This document shows positions 43,756 through 53,018 of a stretch of 64,000 bases of DNA, in pieces. The position numbers were made by a program, and so were the translations under genes. Below the pieces are notes generated by a model. That model was not told the DNA's origin. It was given only the letters and a program-made list of their open reading frames with translations, and did no database searches. The first letter of the stretch is position 1, and every line of letters starts with the position of its first letter. The stretch comes from Phragmitibacter sp965284365 (lineage in GTDB: Bacteria > Verrucomicrobiota > Verrucomicrobiia > Verrucomicrobiales > Verrucomicrobiaceae): NCBI GenBank assembly GCA_965284365.1, contig OZ260079.1:1674001-1738000 (forward strand), read 5' to 3'.

Positions 43756-43830
43756 TGGTGCGCGATACAGGGTTCGAACCTGTGACCCCCACCATGTCAA
43801 GGTGATGCTCTACCACTGAGCTAACCGCGC
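43756..43830 (-). tRNA. tRNA-Val (anticodon GAC)
   Basis: Minus-strand cloverleaf with acceptor stem GCGCGGT/ATCGCGC. The anticodon stem TCACC/GGTGG encloses TTGACAT, so the anticodon is GAC. The T-loop is TTCGAAC. A CCA tail is encoded after discriminator A. Confidence 0.96.
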
Positions 43831-43972
43831 GAGTCCGTTGTGAAGCGGTGGATCAGATACACGGGGCTGCGAGGGGCTGCAAATTATTTTTCAACTCCCG
43901 GAGAGTTGGTCCTCAAGCGGTGCGCAGGCCCAGAACGGGTGCCGATCACCATCAAAACGGTGAGCTCGTCGC

Positions 43973-45238
43973 CTAGGCGTTCACAGCCCGTTCCGCTTCA
44001 GCGTGGACTGCCGCAGGGGCGACGCCGCGCAATTCGAAGATCCGCAGAATCGTGTCTTCGATGAGGTTGTTTGGACAAGAGGCGCCTGCGGTCACACCGA
44101 CCACTACGTGCTCATCGCTGGCCAGTTTAGTGGAGTAGCTGGTCTTCTCCGCTTTTAGATGGAGATCGAAGTGCACGATCTCGGCAAAGCTCTTCAGGCA
44201 CTCGGCCGTGCGGATGAAAAACGTGGGAAGTTGTTTCTCTCCGATCTCGACCAGATGCGTGGTGTTGGAACTGTTATAGCCGCCAACCACGAGGAGCACG
44301 TCCAGTGGCTGAGCCAGCATGTCAAAAAGCGAATCCTGCCGCTCTTGGGTGGCCCCACAGATGGTGTCGAACACCTGAAAATTCTTCTGCGCCGCTTCCT
44401 CGCCATCGCGGTCGATGAACGCTTGTTTGATGCGGCGCTGGAGCTCTTCGGTTTCCGATTTTAGCATCGTGGTCTGATTAGCCACGCCCACCTGCTTCAG
44501 GTGCAGATCGGGGTCGAATCCTTCGGACATGGAGCCCGCAAAGCGTTTCAGAAAAGTCTCCCTGTCACCGCCGTGACGGATGTAATCGCATACAAAATCC
44601 ACATCCTCCAGCGTCAGCACGACGAGGAAGTGGCCTGCACCTCCCGCGCCCAAAGCCCGGGAAGAAGTGGCTCTGGTCTCCTCATGGGAGGCTTTGCCGT
44701 GAATAATGGAAGTGACATTGTCCTTGGCATAACCGCGGACGCGTTTCCAGACGCTCATGACATCTCCGCAGGTGGTATCCACCACCAGACATCCCCGCTT
44801 CTGGATGACGTCCATGATGCGCGTCTCCGCGCCGAAGGCCGGCACAATGATGACGTCCTCGGAACTGAGTTGGGCCACGCGCTGCTCCTGATCACGGATG
44901 GGGATGCTGATGATCCCCATCTCGGTAAGCTGGCGGTTTACCTCCGGGTTGTGAATGATTTCACCCAGCAGGTACACTGTGCGATCCGCAAATACCTTCC
45001 GGGCGGCGTAAGCCAAGTCGATCGCGCGCTCCACGCCGTAGCAAAAGCCGAAATCCTTGGCCAAACGCACCGTGGTATTACCCACACGGAAGGTGCCACC
45101 CGCCTTCCGCAGGTTTTCCACCAAAACACTGCGGTAGTGATTCTCCACCTCCGCCTGCACCCGCTCCATGACGGCGGGGGTGCGGACGTTGACCCGCCGG
45201 TTGGCGGGGCTTGGGGAAGTGGCGGGGGTGGGAGACAT
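43973..45238 (-). CDS. ispH: 4-hydroxy-3-methylbut-2-enyl diphosphate reductase
   Basis: Last enzyme of the MEP pathway, an iron-sulfur reductase yielding IPP and DMAPP; 421 aa from the ATG at 45238. The three cluster cysteines are in FGFCYGVERA, VVDTTCGDVMSVWKR and GASCPNNLIEDT. It has an N-terminal extension and internal insertions that make it longer than the about 310-aa E. coli form, like the long plant/cyanobacterial type. It follows the L,D-transpeptidase gene on the same strand with a hairpin in the 49-bp gap. Dxs, the first pathway enzyme, is at 27-29 kb. Confidence 0.95.
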   Translation of the reverse strand: MSPTPATSPSPANRRVNVRTPAVMERVQAEVENHYRSVLVENLRKAGGTFRVGNTTVRLAKDFGFCYGVERAIDLAYAARKVFADRTVYLLGEIIHNPEVNRQLTEMGIISIPIRDQEQRVAQLSSEDVIIVPAFGAETRIMDVIQKRGCLVVDTTCGDVMSVWKRVRGYAKDNVTSIIHGKASHEETRATSSRALGAGGAGHFLVVLTLEDVDFVCDYIRHGGDRETFLKRFAGSMSEGFDPDLHLKQVGVANQTTMLKSETEELQRRIKQAFIDRDGEEAAQKNFQVFDTICGATQERQDSLFDMLAQPLDVLLVVGGYNSSNTTHLVEIGEKQLPTFFIRTAECLKSFAEIVHFDLHLKAEKTSYSTKLASDEHVVVGVTAGASCPNNLIEDTILRIFELRGVAPAAVHAEAERAVNA

Positions 45239-45251
45239 GGAGCGATTGGGA

Positions 45252-45270
45252 AGCCGAAGCAACTTCGGCT
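45252..45270 (-). other. Hairpin between the L,D-transpeptidase gene and ispH
   Basis: AGCCGAAG-CAA-CTTCGGCT is a perfect 8-bp stem with a three-base loop, 17 nt after the transpeptidase stop and 13 nt before the ispH start. It has no T-run. It may partially terminate or stabilise the upstream message, or affect ispH translation. Confidence 0.5.
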
Positions 45271-45287
45271 AGTGACCGGAGACAGGC

Positions 45288-45929
45288 TTAATAGTCGTAG
45301 AATTTGCCCTTGGCCGCATCATCAAATACGCGTCTGCTGGTCATGTAGGACCAGGGAGGATCGGGCATCTTTGAGTCATCCAAGACAGGCAGTGTTTTGC
45401 CAACGGTGGCGTCGAGAGGCTGATTGTGAGCAATATTCAGCGGAGTGCCCGGCTTCACGAGCGCAAAGATTTTTTGCGCGGATTTGATGGGCAGGCGCAC
45501 ACAGCCATGCGTGCAGGGGAACGGTTTCACGAAACCCCAATGCATGCCATAGGCGGTCTTGAACTCCATCCAATAGGTCATCGGGTAGCCCGCGCCTGGC
45601 TGGCTGATCCGACGGCGGTCAAACTTCTTGTGATAGATTGTGAAGTTGCCAGTCGGCGTGGGAGTCTCGGCTCTGCCCACGGAGCAAGGCGTAGCGAGAA
45701 GAACTCTGTCGCCTTCCGTGACATACACGCGCTGCGCGTTCAGGCTCATTTTGACCTTCACGTTGGAAGGGTTGGTTGGCTGAATGACCGGCGGGTCGAA
45801 GTTCACGGAATACCTGGCGCTTGGCAGCAGCGGCGTCGTACAACTGGCGAGAAGCAAGGCGGCGCCAGCCAGCGCGACCTTCGGAAGAGCTCTAAGAAGA
45901 GAACGTTGTTTTGGGGAGTGATGGGTCAT
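45288..45929 (-). CDS. L,D-transpeptidase lipoprotein (YkuD domain)
   Basis: 213 aa. The N-terminus has a lipoprotein signal (VALAGAALLLASC, lipid on Cys30). The YkuD catalytic motif HWGFVKPFPCTHGCVRLP puts the nucleophile at Cys143 with the expected His, Gly and Arg neighbours. Such enzymes form 3-3 peptidoglycan cross-links or attach proteins to the wall using cysteine chemistry. It is divergent from the DUF1080 gene and upstream of ispH. Confidence 0.88.
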   Translation of the reverse strand: MTHHSPKQRSLLRALPKVALAGAALLLASCTTPLLPSARYSVNFDPPVIQPTNPSNVKVKMSLNAQRVYVTEGDRVLLATPCSVGRAETPTPTGNFTIYHKKFDRRRISQPGAGYPMTYWMEFKTAYGMHWGFVKPFPCTHGCVRLPIKSAQKIFALVKPGTPLNIAHNQPLDATVGKTLPVLDDSKMPDPPWSYMTSRRVFDDAAKGKFYDY

Positions 45930-46015
45930 GTGACACCATGGCTAGCACAAGGGGCGCGATTCTCCAGCGGTTTGTCTTCGTCAGCCGCAAGGCATTGGCC
46001 CCGTGTTGCGTTGGA

Positions 46016-46663
46016 ATGCTCATGAGATTATCCGTCTGTGCCGCCGCTATGCTGATCACGTTCGCCTTTGGCCACGACGTGCTGGCCGAGGAACCGAAAT
46101 CCATCGCGCTCTTTGACGGCAAGTCCCTCGAGAACTGGCAGGCCTTCGATGCCGGCGGAAGTGGGGAAGTTACTGTGAAAGATGGCGCCTTGACCATCGG
46201 CACAGGCGAAAGCATCACCGGTGTCATTTATCAAAAGGCAAAAGACCTGCCCCTTACCAATTATGAGATCACGCTGGAAGCGCAGCGCCTGGAGGGTAAT
46301 GACTTCTTCGTGGGCCTGACTTTCCCTGTGGGAGACCTGAAGACCTGTGCCACTCTCGTCATGGGCGGCTGGGCTGGCAGCGTGACCGGCATCTCCTGCA
46401 TCGATGAGCTGGATGCTTCGCAAAATTCCACCGGCCATTACCGCCGCTTCAAAGACAAGACTTGGTACCGCGTGAAGTTGCGGGTCACTCCGGAAGAGCT
46501 AAAAGTATGGTGTGACGATGAGGAGATCATCAACGCAGACATCAAAGGTAAAAAAGTCGGCCTGCGCTACGGCCCCATTGAAGACTACGCTCCTTTGTCG
46601 TTCACCACTTATCAGACTACGGGCGCCATTCGGAATATCCGCCTAACTCCCTTGGTTAAATAG
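46016..46663 (+). CDS. Secreted DUF1080 (3-keto-disaccharide hydrolase fold) protein
   Basis: 215 aa with a signal peptide (MRLSVCAAAMLITFAFGHDV, cut near LAEEP) and a single DUF1080 domain: SIALFDGKSLENWQAFDAGG, then beta strands ending TTGAIRNIRLTPL. The family is a concanavalin-like sandwich, very frequent in Verrucomicrobia and Planctomycetes and implicated in sugar breakdown. Upstream starts from 45911 would overlap the divergent transpeptidase gene, so 46016 (or 46022) is chosen. Confidence 0.82.
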   Translation: MLMRLSVCAAAMLITFAFGHDVLAEEPKSIALFDGKSLENWQAFDAGGSGEVTVKDGALTIGTGESITGVIYQKAKDLPLTNYEITLEAQRLEGNDFFVGLTFPVGDLKTCATLVMGGWAGSVTGISCIDELDASQNSTGHYRRFKDKTWYRVKLRVTPEELKVWCDDEEIINADIKGKKVGLRYGPIEDYAPLSFTTYQTTGAIRNIRLTPLVK

Positions 46664-46679
46664 CCTTGATTAGACTGAC

Positions 46680-47597
46680 CTATGAGCTTGGGGCAGGGGA
46701 GGCCAGTTCCGTCAGCAGGGCAGCATGGTCGGAGCTCGATTCCCAAAGCTTGTGCGTGCGCAAGAGTTCGAGTTCCTTCGAGGCCCAGATATGATCAATG
46801 GTCAAGACCGGTCCAAACCGGTGCCAGGTTTCCCGAAAGCCCTTGCCCGAATCGGTGAAAGCGTGATTAAGACTCGCATGCCACGGTGTCAATAACGAGG
46901 ACTCCAGAGGTGTGTTGAAGTCTCCCATGACGAGTGTGTTCTTCCGTCCTTGCGCCCAGGACAGAGCTTCCGCGAGCGCTCGTCTCCGCGAGATTCTTAG
47001 ATCAGAAGCCACGTCCGCCACGATGACATGCCATTCCTGCCCGCGAATGGTAAACATCACTTCGATAAGTTTGGTGGGTCCCGGCAATACAAGCTGGCGT
47101 TGCAGCACTGCTCCACCTTTCGCGATCACGGCCATACCGTGCGGCAGTTTAAGAGCCTTGTATCCGGCAGGCACATTCGTGATCAAATCGTTGGGATCAC
47201 CATAGCGGCTCCCCACTTCGACCAAGCCCACGATATCGGGCTGCCACTCATTGACCAGCTTTTGGAGATCCTGATTGGGTAGCGGCCGATGCGCCATGTT
47301 CCAAAAAAGGGTGCGCAGATTTGCCTCGCCCTTGGGCGAAGCGAAGTCCTGCCGATGCGAATCCAGCACCCACCAACCAGCAAATCCGATCGCGCAGATC
47401 AGACAAAATAACCGGCGCAGAAGGCCGCCCTTTAAGGTCAGAAGCAGCCAGCCACCGGCCAGCAGAGGCCGCGGTGTTCCATAAAAAAGAGCTGCGAATA
47501 AATCCTGTTCATCACGGATGGTCAGCCAGAGAACGCTGCCCGCGATCAATCCGATGGTGAATCCCCAGCGCAGCAGGCGCCCCAACCCTTTTTTCAT
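46680..47597 (-). CDS. Endonuclease/exonuclease/phosphatase-family membrane protein
   Basis: 305 aa. Three N-terminal hydrophobic segments (about residues 10-80) anchor it, and a periplasmic EEP domain follows. Motifs include LRTLFWNMAHRP, DIVGLVEVG (metal Glu), VIVADVASDL, LVMGDFNTP, and SSDHAALL at the end. Family members cleave phosphodiesters, and membrane-anchored ones may act on nucleic acids or lipids outside the cell. Substrate unknown. It converges with the DUF1080 gene (16-bp gap). Confidence 0.8.
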   Translation of the reverse strand: MKKGLGRLLRWGFTIGLIAGSVLWLTIRDEQDLFAALFYGTPRPLLAGGWLLLTLKGGLLRRLFCLICAIGFAGWWVLDSHRQDFASPKGEANLRTLFWNMAHRPLPNQDLQKLVNEWQPDIVGLVEVGSRYGDPNDLITNVPAGYKALKLPHGMAVIAKGGAVLQRQLVLPGPTKLIEVMFTIRGQEWHVIVADVASDLRISRRRALAEALSWAQGRKNTLVMGDFNTPLESSLLTPWHASLNHAFTDSGKGFRETWHRFGPVLTIDHIWASKELELLRTHKLWESSSDHAALLTELASPAPSS

Positions 47598-47768
47598 GCC
47601 TTTCTTCGCTCCTTAGATGTGCCCGCCGTCATCAATCTCTTACCACTGCTGCAGATACGGACACTGATACTGCGCACGAGGTCGCAAGATTTTTGAGAGT
47701 TGCTGTTTGCATCGGGCGGGGGCCTAGCGGATGGGATGTTTCAGTTCGAGAAAGCGGAACTTTATTGC

Positions 47769-48458
47769 GTGAGCAACCCTGTGTCTATTGTCGCCAACCT
47801 GGAGCTTGTCCAGACCAAAATAGCCGAAGCGGCGGCGCGTTCCCATCGAGGTACGGATGAGGTTGAACTGCTTGCGGTTAGCAAAACTTTTGCGGCCGAT
47901 CTAGTCCGCGAGGCATGGGATGCGGGCCAAAAGCTCTTTGGAGAAAACCGCGTCCAGGAACTCTTGTCAAAACAGCCGTTGCTGCCTGATAAGCTCCGGT
48001 GGCATTTGATTGGCCACCTTCAATCAAACAAGGTGCGCAAGGTGTTGCCTGCGGTGGAAGCGATCCACAGCGTGGATAGCCTTGAACTGGCTCAGGATAT
48101 CAATCGTATTGCCGCGGAATTGGGCTTATTCCCCAAGGTCTATCTCGAAGTAAACGTAGCCGGTGAGGCAACCAAGCACGGACTGGCTCCAATCAAGCTG
48201 GATGCTGTCTTTGAAAAGTTCCTAGCACTGCCGCGCCTGGAGATTCTTGGCCTCATGTGCGTGCCTCCCATCGCAAAGAAGCCCGAGGATAATAGAAGTT
48301 ACTTCGCCCAGTTGCGGGAACAGCGCGACCGCATGGAGAAGCAGTTTGACTTAAAATTGCCCGGCCTCAGCATGGGCATGAGTGGCGACTATGATATCGC
48401 CGTGGAAGAGGGCGCCACCATTGTACGTGTAGGCAGTGCAATCTTCGGCGGCCGCTGA
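47769..48458 (+). CDS. YggS-family pyridoxal phosphate homeostasis protein
   Basis: 229-aa single-domain TIM barrel that binds PLP through the Lys in LLAVSKTFAADLV. It keeps B6 vitamers and amino acids balanced and has no known catalytic role. The GTG at 47769 gives (M)SNPVSIVANLELVQTKIAEA, matching the family start; an ATG at 47736 is the alternative. GENRVQELLSKQ, WHLIGHLQSNK, and GLSMGMSGDYDIAVEEGATI are conserved. The gene is convergent with the D-Ala-D-Ala carboxypeptidase gene. Confidence 0.92.
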   Translation: MSNPVSIVANLELVQTKIAEAAARSHRGTDEVELLAVSKTFAADLVREAWDAGQKLFGENRVQELLSKQPLLPDKLRWHLIGHLQSNKVRKVLPAVEAIHSVDSLELAQDINRIAAELGLFPKVYLEVNVAGEATKHGLAPIKLDAVFEKFLALPRLEILGLMCVPPIAKKPEDNRSYFAQLREQRDRMEKQFDLKLPGLSMGMSGDYDIAVEEGATIVRVGSAIFGGR

Positions 48459-48519
48459 AATTCTCCCGCATCCACGAGAGAAACTCATGGATGCAGGCAA
48501 GATGCTTGGCGCTTGATAT

Positions 48520-49512
48520 CTAGCGGGACAAGCCCCAGCGCATCAGTAGCGCGCCGTCGTCCCAGATGTATTTCGTCTTGGTGCCCAACTGTACTAAAAT
48601 GACATCCCGCCCTCCGCGATGGGCTGTCGAGATCAAACAACGGCCGGCGGGGTTCGTGTAACCGGTCTTCATGCCATCGCATTCAGGCATCATACCGAGC
48701 AGATCATTGGTATTCTCCAATGAGACCACACGGCCGCTATTGAAGCGGAAGCCGTAGTAGCGGCGCCGTACTGCGTCGCGGATGACAGGGTTGCGATAGG
48801 CCACAGCAGCGATGCGCGCCATGTCCCGTGCCGAGGAGTATTGTCCGCTGGCCGTGAGACCGTGTGGATTGCGGAAAACTGAGTTGTAGGCTCCCGCCTG
48901 CCGGGCACGCGCGGTCATCTTTTGTGCAAAGGCGCCGATGCTCCCCGCGTTATCCCGGGCTAGGGCGTTGGCGATGTCGTTGGAGCTTTTGACCAAGAAC
49001 CCGTAGAGCAATTGGCGGCGGGTATACACTTCGCCCGGTTTCACGCCCATCTTGGAGGGTTCAACGGCGACATCACTTGCTGATATGCGCACGTTGCGAT
49101 CCAAATCACCTTCTTCCACGACGATGAGCGCAGTGAGGATTTTTTGTGTGCTGGCCACATGGCGTTGCTCGTCAGCATTACGCGCCGCCAGCACTTCGCC
49201 CGTGTCCGCATTACAGAGGATGTAAGAAGCGGCACGGATGGAAGGAGCGGTCGGTGCGACAAACGCTGGACTGGCGAAAACATTCTCCGCTGGAGGCACG
49301 TAGCGGAACGGTGTTGGCATGGCCCGTGAAGGTCCGCCGTAGTTCGGCACGGTGTTCGGATAAGCCCCGTAGCTGACGCCGACCGGAGCTTCACTGGGCA
49401 GATAGGAGGTATTGGCCTGCCAAGCTGAGCGCGGAGCTGGCTTATCCGCGCATTGAGTCAGTAAGATCGTGGCCAGCACCGCCAAATTCGCTGAAAGGGA
49501 AAAGCATTTCAT
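48520..49512 (-). CDS. D-alanyl-D-alanine carboxypeptidase (DacA/PBP5-like)
   Basis: 330 aa. A signal sequence ends LLTQC at Cys21 (possible lipoprotein, atypical lipobox). A Pro/Ser-rich spacer precedes the S11 domain. Catalytic motifs: STQK (Ser121, Lys124), SSN (176-178), and KTG near residue 292. It trims the terminal D-Ala from peptidoglycan stem peptides. The PBP5 C-terminal membrane anchor is absent. Works alongside the other peptidoglycan enzymes here (Alr, L,D-transpeptidase, amidase). Confidence 0.9.
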   Translation of the reverse strand: MKCFSLSANLAVLATILLTQCADKPAPRSAWQANTSYLPSEAPVGVSYGAYPNTVPNYGGPSRAMPTPFRYVPPAENVFASPAFVAPTAPSIRAASYILCNADTGEVLAARNADEQRHVASTQKILTALIVVEEGDLDRNVRISASDVAVEPSKMGVKPGEVYTRRQLLYGFLVKSSNDIANALARDNAGSIGAFAQKMTARARQAGAYNSVFRNPHGLTASGQYSSARDMARIAAVAYRNPVIRDAVRRRYYGFRFNSGRVVSLENTNDLLGMMPECDGMKTGYTNPAGRCLISTAHRGGRDVILVQLGTKTKYIWDDGALLMRWGLSR

Positions 49513-49601
49513 GAGGTCGCTCGAAGGCTAGCACGGCACGGCGCGAGGCCAAGGATGGAATTTCCCTTTGCGCTTCAGTTTCAGGGCGCACACTTTGTGC
49601 C

Positions 49602-50492
49602 ATGGCTCTCATCATCAATGGCGAAACGATCGACGACGAAATCATCGAAGAGGAATTCCGCCACATCAAAGGACACTACGAGCGCACCCTCCAGGTTTCC
49701 TGCTGTGAACGCGACCCCGAGTTCCGCGCCATGGCCAAGGAAAATCTGAGCTCCCGCGCCCTACTTAACCAGGAAGCGCTCCGGCAGCATCCCTCCGTGA
49801 GCGATGACGAGATCAGCGAGCGGCTGGCGAAGCTCATTCAGCAGGCAGGCGGTGAGGACGAATTTTATGCCAATATCGGACTTCCTTTCAAAGACGAGTC
49901 CCTTGTCCGTGACAACGTCTCCAACGGCGTCCGCATGGACAAGATGTTGCAAGGTGTCTATGCCCCCGAACCTGAGCCGCCCGAGTCAGACATGCGAGCC
50001 TACTATGAGACGAACATCAGCCTCTTTCTCACCGAGGAGGAAGTACGCGCCTCCCACATTTCTCTGAATCTGAGCGGTGCGAAGAGCCGGCAGGAAGCCT
50101 ACAATCACCTGCGACAATTGCGCGTGCAAGCACTGGCGGGTGCTGACTTCGATGCGCTCGGAGCCGAACATAGTTCCAATAAGGAAACGCCGCCGGATCT
50201 CGGCTGGTTCAAGCGCGGTGAATTCATGGAGGAGTTTGAGGTGCTCACCTTTTCCATGGATAAGGATGAGATCAGCCCGGTCTTTATGACCCATCTCGGC
50301 TTTCATCTTTGCAAGGTAACGGATCGCAAAGACGCCGTGCCCAAACCGTTTGAAGAAGTCAAAGACCAGGTGCGAGCCCGCATCATCGAGATTCACCGCG
50401 ACCAGAAGTTTAATAGCTTTATTGAGGAGTTAAAGAAGACCGCAAAAGTCGAAGATACCGAACCCGACGAAAGCGCCGCTGCTTGTCATTAG
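49602..50492 (+). CDS. Parvulin-type peptidyl-prolyl isomerase (SurA/PpiC-like)
   Basis: 296 aa without an N-terminal signal or membrane span, so probably cytoplasmic. The N-terminal helical part (residues 1-130) contains SCCERDPEFR. The PpiC domain (about 140-250) has VRASHISLNLSGAKSRQEAY, DLGWFKRGEFMEEFE and SPVFMTHLGFHLCKVTDRK. The C-terminus is acidic and ends AAACH. The paired cysteines and terminal Cys-His are unusual and might bind metal. It resembles NifM-type and SurA-type proteins; partner unknown. Confidence 0.82.
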   Translation: MALIINGETIDDEIIEEEFRHIKGHYERTLQVSCCERDPEFRAMAKENLSSRALLNQEALRQHPSVSDDEISERLAKLIQQAGGEDEFYANIGLPFKDESLVRDNVSNGVRMDKMLQGVYAPEPEPPESDMRAYYETNISLFLTEEEVRASHISLNLSGAKSRQEAYNHLRQLRVQALAGADFDALGAEHSSNKETPPDLGWFKRGEFMEEFEVLTFSMDKDEISPVFMTHLGFHLCKVTDRKDAVPKPFEEVKDQVRARIIEIHRDQKFNSFIEELKKTAKVEDTEPDESAAACH

Positions 50493-50536
50493 GCAAGCTA
50501 TATTGACACCAACAAACTATTACGCCTTATCGGCCG

Positions 50537-52573
50537 CTACTCACCCGCGTCCATCGCCACGCGGGCCTCGATCTCTTTTCGTTCTTTGTCCAGCTTCTTC
50601 TCCCGCGACTCCTCGGACTCGGGTTCTTCCACGACCACCAGACCTCCGTCGTGCGCGAGTGACCATGCGCCGCGGACGCGATACGCGCGCAGTTTATCGG
50701 CATCGAACATCCAGACACGAATGAGAATGTCAGCGCCCTGAGGGACATCCTTCCAGGCGGAGTCCTGGAGTGAGAAGCCCTTGTTCCAGCGGCAGAAGTC
50801 GTATTTGTCCGGCTTCATCCTGCCCACCAGTTCGAGGTCGTTAGGATAAGGATGCTGCACCATCTTGTTGGTCGGTTCCGCCATGGTGAAAATGCGCGGT
50901 TTGATGTCCGCCGTTTCCCATGTGAGGAGTACGCCGTCAGCAGGCCGGTCGGGCAGCCGGGCATAACCATGCATGGAATAGTAAGTGCCACCCAGATGAT
51001 AAAAGTCCTCCACCATGGCTTGGGAGTGAGGCCTCGCCTTTTCCAGAGGTTTGAACTGCACCAGTTCCAGGGTCTTCGCCAACGGTGCTCGCAAGCAGCC
51101 CAGGCTTTCCAGCAGATTGGCGTTCTTCCGAACGAAAGCCGCCTCTTTATCCAGCCGGTAGGCCTCTTCCGGGTCCCAGTGATTGATGAAGATCAGCGCG
51201 GCCTTGGCTTGCAGTCGCGCCTCACCACAAAGCTCCATCATCTGCGCACCGAAGTTCCACGCAGGCGCCATGAAGCCCACGAAGCAGCCAGCAATCACGC
51301 CACCCCATTGTGCCTTCCAGCGTTGGAGCTTGGCGCCACTGCTGCTTTGCCGCCACCAGAGGAATAGCAGAAACAAGACGGCCACCGCCAGGTATTGAGA
51401 AATACTCACATAGCGGATGCTCGCGGCCCGGGAGGTGCCCGCCAGATTCAAGCGCCCTATCGTCACGGCTGCCATGCCTAACAAGGCCGCGCATCCCAAA
51501 GCTAACCAAGGCAACGCACGATCCCAGAACGCCCCATCATTCCGCCAGCGTTTCTTTAGTGCATACGAACCGAGCAGGGCAAACAGCGTCAGCCATGCCA
51601 CACCGATCCAGGGCGCCACAGTTTGCGGATCCACGATATGCAACCGTGCAAAGCCATTGCCCGCCAGGATGAGCATGAACTGCGAGGCCTGCTCCAGATT
51701 GGCGAGCACCGATTGGTAGTTCACCGCACTCGGCGGAGGCGCTCCCGGCCCTTGCCCATAGGAATGGGACACATCGGAGACATTGGTGAAATCCACCAGC
51801 ACATAACAGAGCACGACCGCTGCGCCCACCACACTCCAACTACTAAGAAACCACCTCCGCTCTGCTGCCGTCGCATGAAACTCCTTCACCAGAAGTGCCA
51901 GACCAAACACAGCGGGCCAAACGGCAAAGCCATGTCCAAAGCTGTGCGTGCCGACGATCGCCAACGCCAGACAGACCAACAGGCGCTGCCACCATCGCCA
52001 AGGTTTCAGCACCGTGACCAAGGCCCAGATAGTGCAGGTCATCGGCAGTAAAAAAGCGATCTGCACGCCCCACAGCCAGTTGTCCCAGGCGATCGGAGAC
52101 AGAATCACCAAATTCGCGAGGAAGATGAATCCCCAGTTCGTCTTACCTGCAAAGACTGTCGCCCTGGCCAGTTGCCAGACTCCAATGGCGGCGAGCAGAC
52201 CTGTCAGAAAGACACAGCCGATTTCCCATCGCAGATCGCCACCGGAAAGCGCATTGAGCGTCAGGATGATGATGCGCGGAAAGAGGATCCGATGATCGAT
52301 GTGCGGCGCATAGAGATCATTGAAGGTAAGGGTCCCGTTGCTGAACTTTTCAATCAACGGCCCTCGCTCCCAATCGTCCCAAACAGGCGTATCGGAAGCA
52401 TTCCGCATCACCAGCCAACCGAGCACCAACGCAGGAAGAAAAGCTGCCAAGGCCGGCAGCAGGGATAGCCACCAACCCTTACTCAGCACTTTGCGGCTAC
52501 CCGTATTTTGAGCAGAATCCGCATCGGTATCAGGTAACTCAGGTCCGGCAGAAGATTCCAAGGGTAACGGCAT
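50537..52573 (-). CDS. Large polytopic membrane protein, GT-C-like
   Basis: 678 aa with an N-terminal polar stretch, about ten or more membrane segments and a soluble C-terminal domain of about 200 residues that is rich in Glu/Lys near its end. The first extracytoplasmic loop has TPVWDDWERGPLIEKFSNGT, and DDWE may be the acidic catalytic site of a GT-C glycosyltransferase. It then reads APHIDHRILFPRI, also seen in uncharacterised bacterial membrane proteins. Substrate unknown. It stands alone between a parvulin and a conserved 98-aa gene. Confidence 0.55.
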   Translation of the reverse strand: MPLPLESSAGPELPDTDADSAQNTGSRKVLSKGWWLSLLPALAAFLPALVLGWLVMRNASDTPVWDDWERGPLIEKFSNGTLTFNDLYAPHIDHRILFPRIIILTLNALSGGDLRWEIGCVFLTGLLAAIGVWQLARATVFAGKTNWGFIFLANLVILSPIAWDNWLWGVQIAFLLPMTCTIWALVTVLKPWRWWQRLLVCLALAIVGTHSFGHGFAVWPAVFGLALLVKEFHATAAERRWFLSSWSVVGAAVVLCYVLVDFTNVSDVSHSYGQGPGAPPPSAVNYQSVLANLEQASQFMLILAGNGFARLHIVDPQTVAPWIGVAWLTLFALLGSYALKKRWRNDGAFWDRALPWLALGCAALLGMAAVTIGRLNLAGTSRAASIRYVSISQYLAVAVLFLLFLWWRQSSSGAKLQRWKAQWGGVIAGCFVGFMAPAWNFGAQMMELCGEARLQAKAALIFINHWDPEEAYRLDKEAAFVRKNANLLESLGCLRAPLAKTLELVQFKPLEKARPHSQAMVEDFYHLGGTYYSMHGYARLPDRPADGVLLTWETADIKPRIFTMAEPTNKMVQHPYPNDLELVGRMKPDKYDFCRWNKGFSLQDSAWKDVPQGADILIRVWMFDADKLRAYRVRGAWSLAHDGGLVVVEEPESEESREKKLDKERKEIEARVAMDAGE

Positions 52574-52697
52574 CGGGGTGAAGCGCGGCCACCATTACAT
52601 ATTTTAGAATCACTGACAATTTATATAAATTAACCAAAAGACCACGCGGTTCAGGTAGTGCATTTTGAAACTGCCCCAAAGTGCTGGTGTGGGCACA

Positions 52698-52994
52698 TTA
52701 GCCCATCACATGAGTCGCGATCTCGTTCCACACGGCATCGATCTCGCCCACCTTGCGCGTGGGTCTGCCAGCCTTATGGAACCAATAGTTCGCGTTCCCC
52801 AAGTCTCCCTCAATCATGTGGAGCAGTCCATGAATCCAGGAACCCGTCGGGGTGTGAATCGCCTGCGCAATGTCATGTGCCTCCTCCCAATCGCCTTTTT
52901 TCGTGTACCACAGGGCCTGCGCCTCAGGGGAAAGCCCCTCAGGCATTTCAGCTTGTTCCTGTTGTGCGGAAATGGCGAGATCCGAAGCAGTCAT
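52698..52994 (-). CDS. Conserved hypothetical small protein
   Basis: 98 aa with no membrane span. The core LSPEAQALWYTKKGDWEEAH, then TGSWIHGLLHMIEGDLGNAN and YWFHKAGR, looks like a two-repeat helical, TPR-like small protein. I recall similar uncharacterised proteins in Bacteroidetes and proteobacteria but know no function. It begins 24 bp after the MFS transporter gene ends, so the two are probably co-transcribed. Confidence 0.7.
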   Translation of the reverse strand: MTASDLAISAQQEQAEMPEGLSPEAQALWYTKKGDWEEAHDIAQAIHTPTGSWIHGLLHMIEGDLGNANYWFHKAGRPTRKVGEIDAVWNEIATHVMG

Positions 52995-53018
52995 GTCAGT
53001 TGGACGTTGCCGCCGTGA

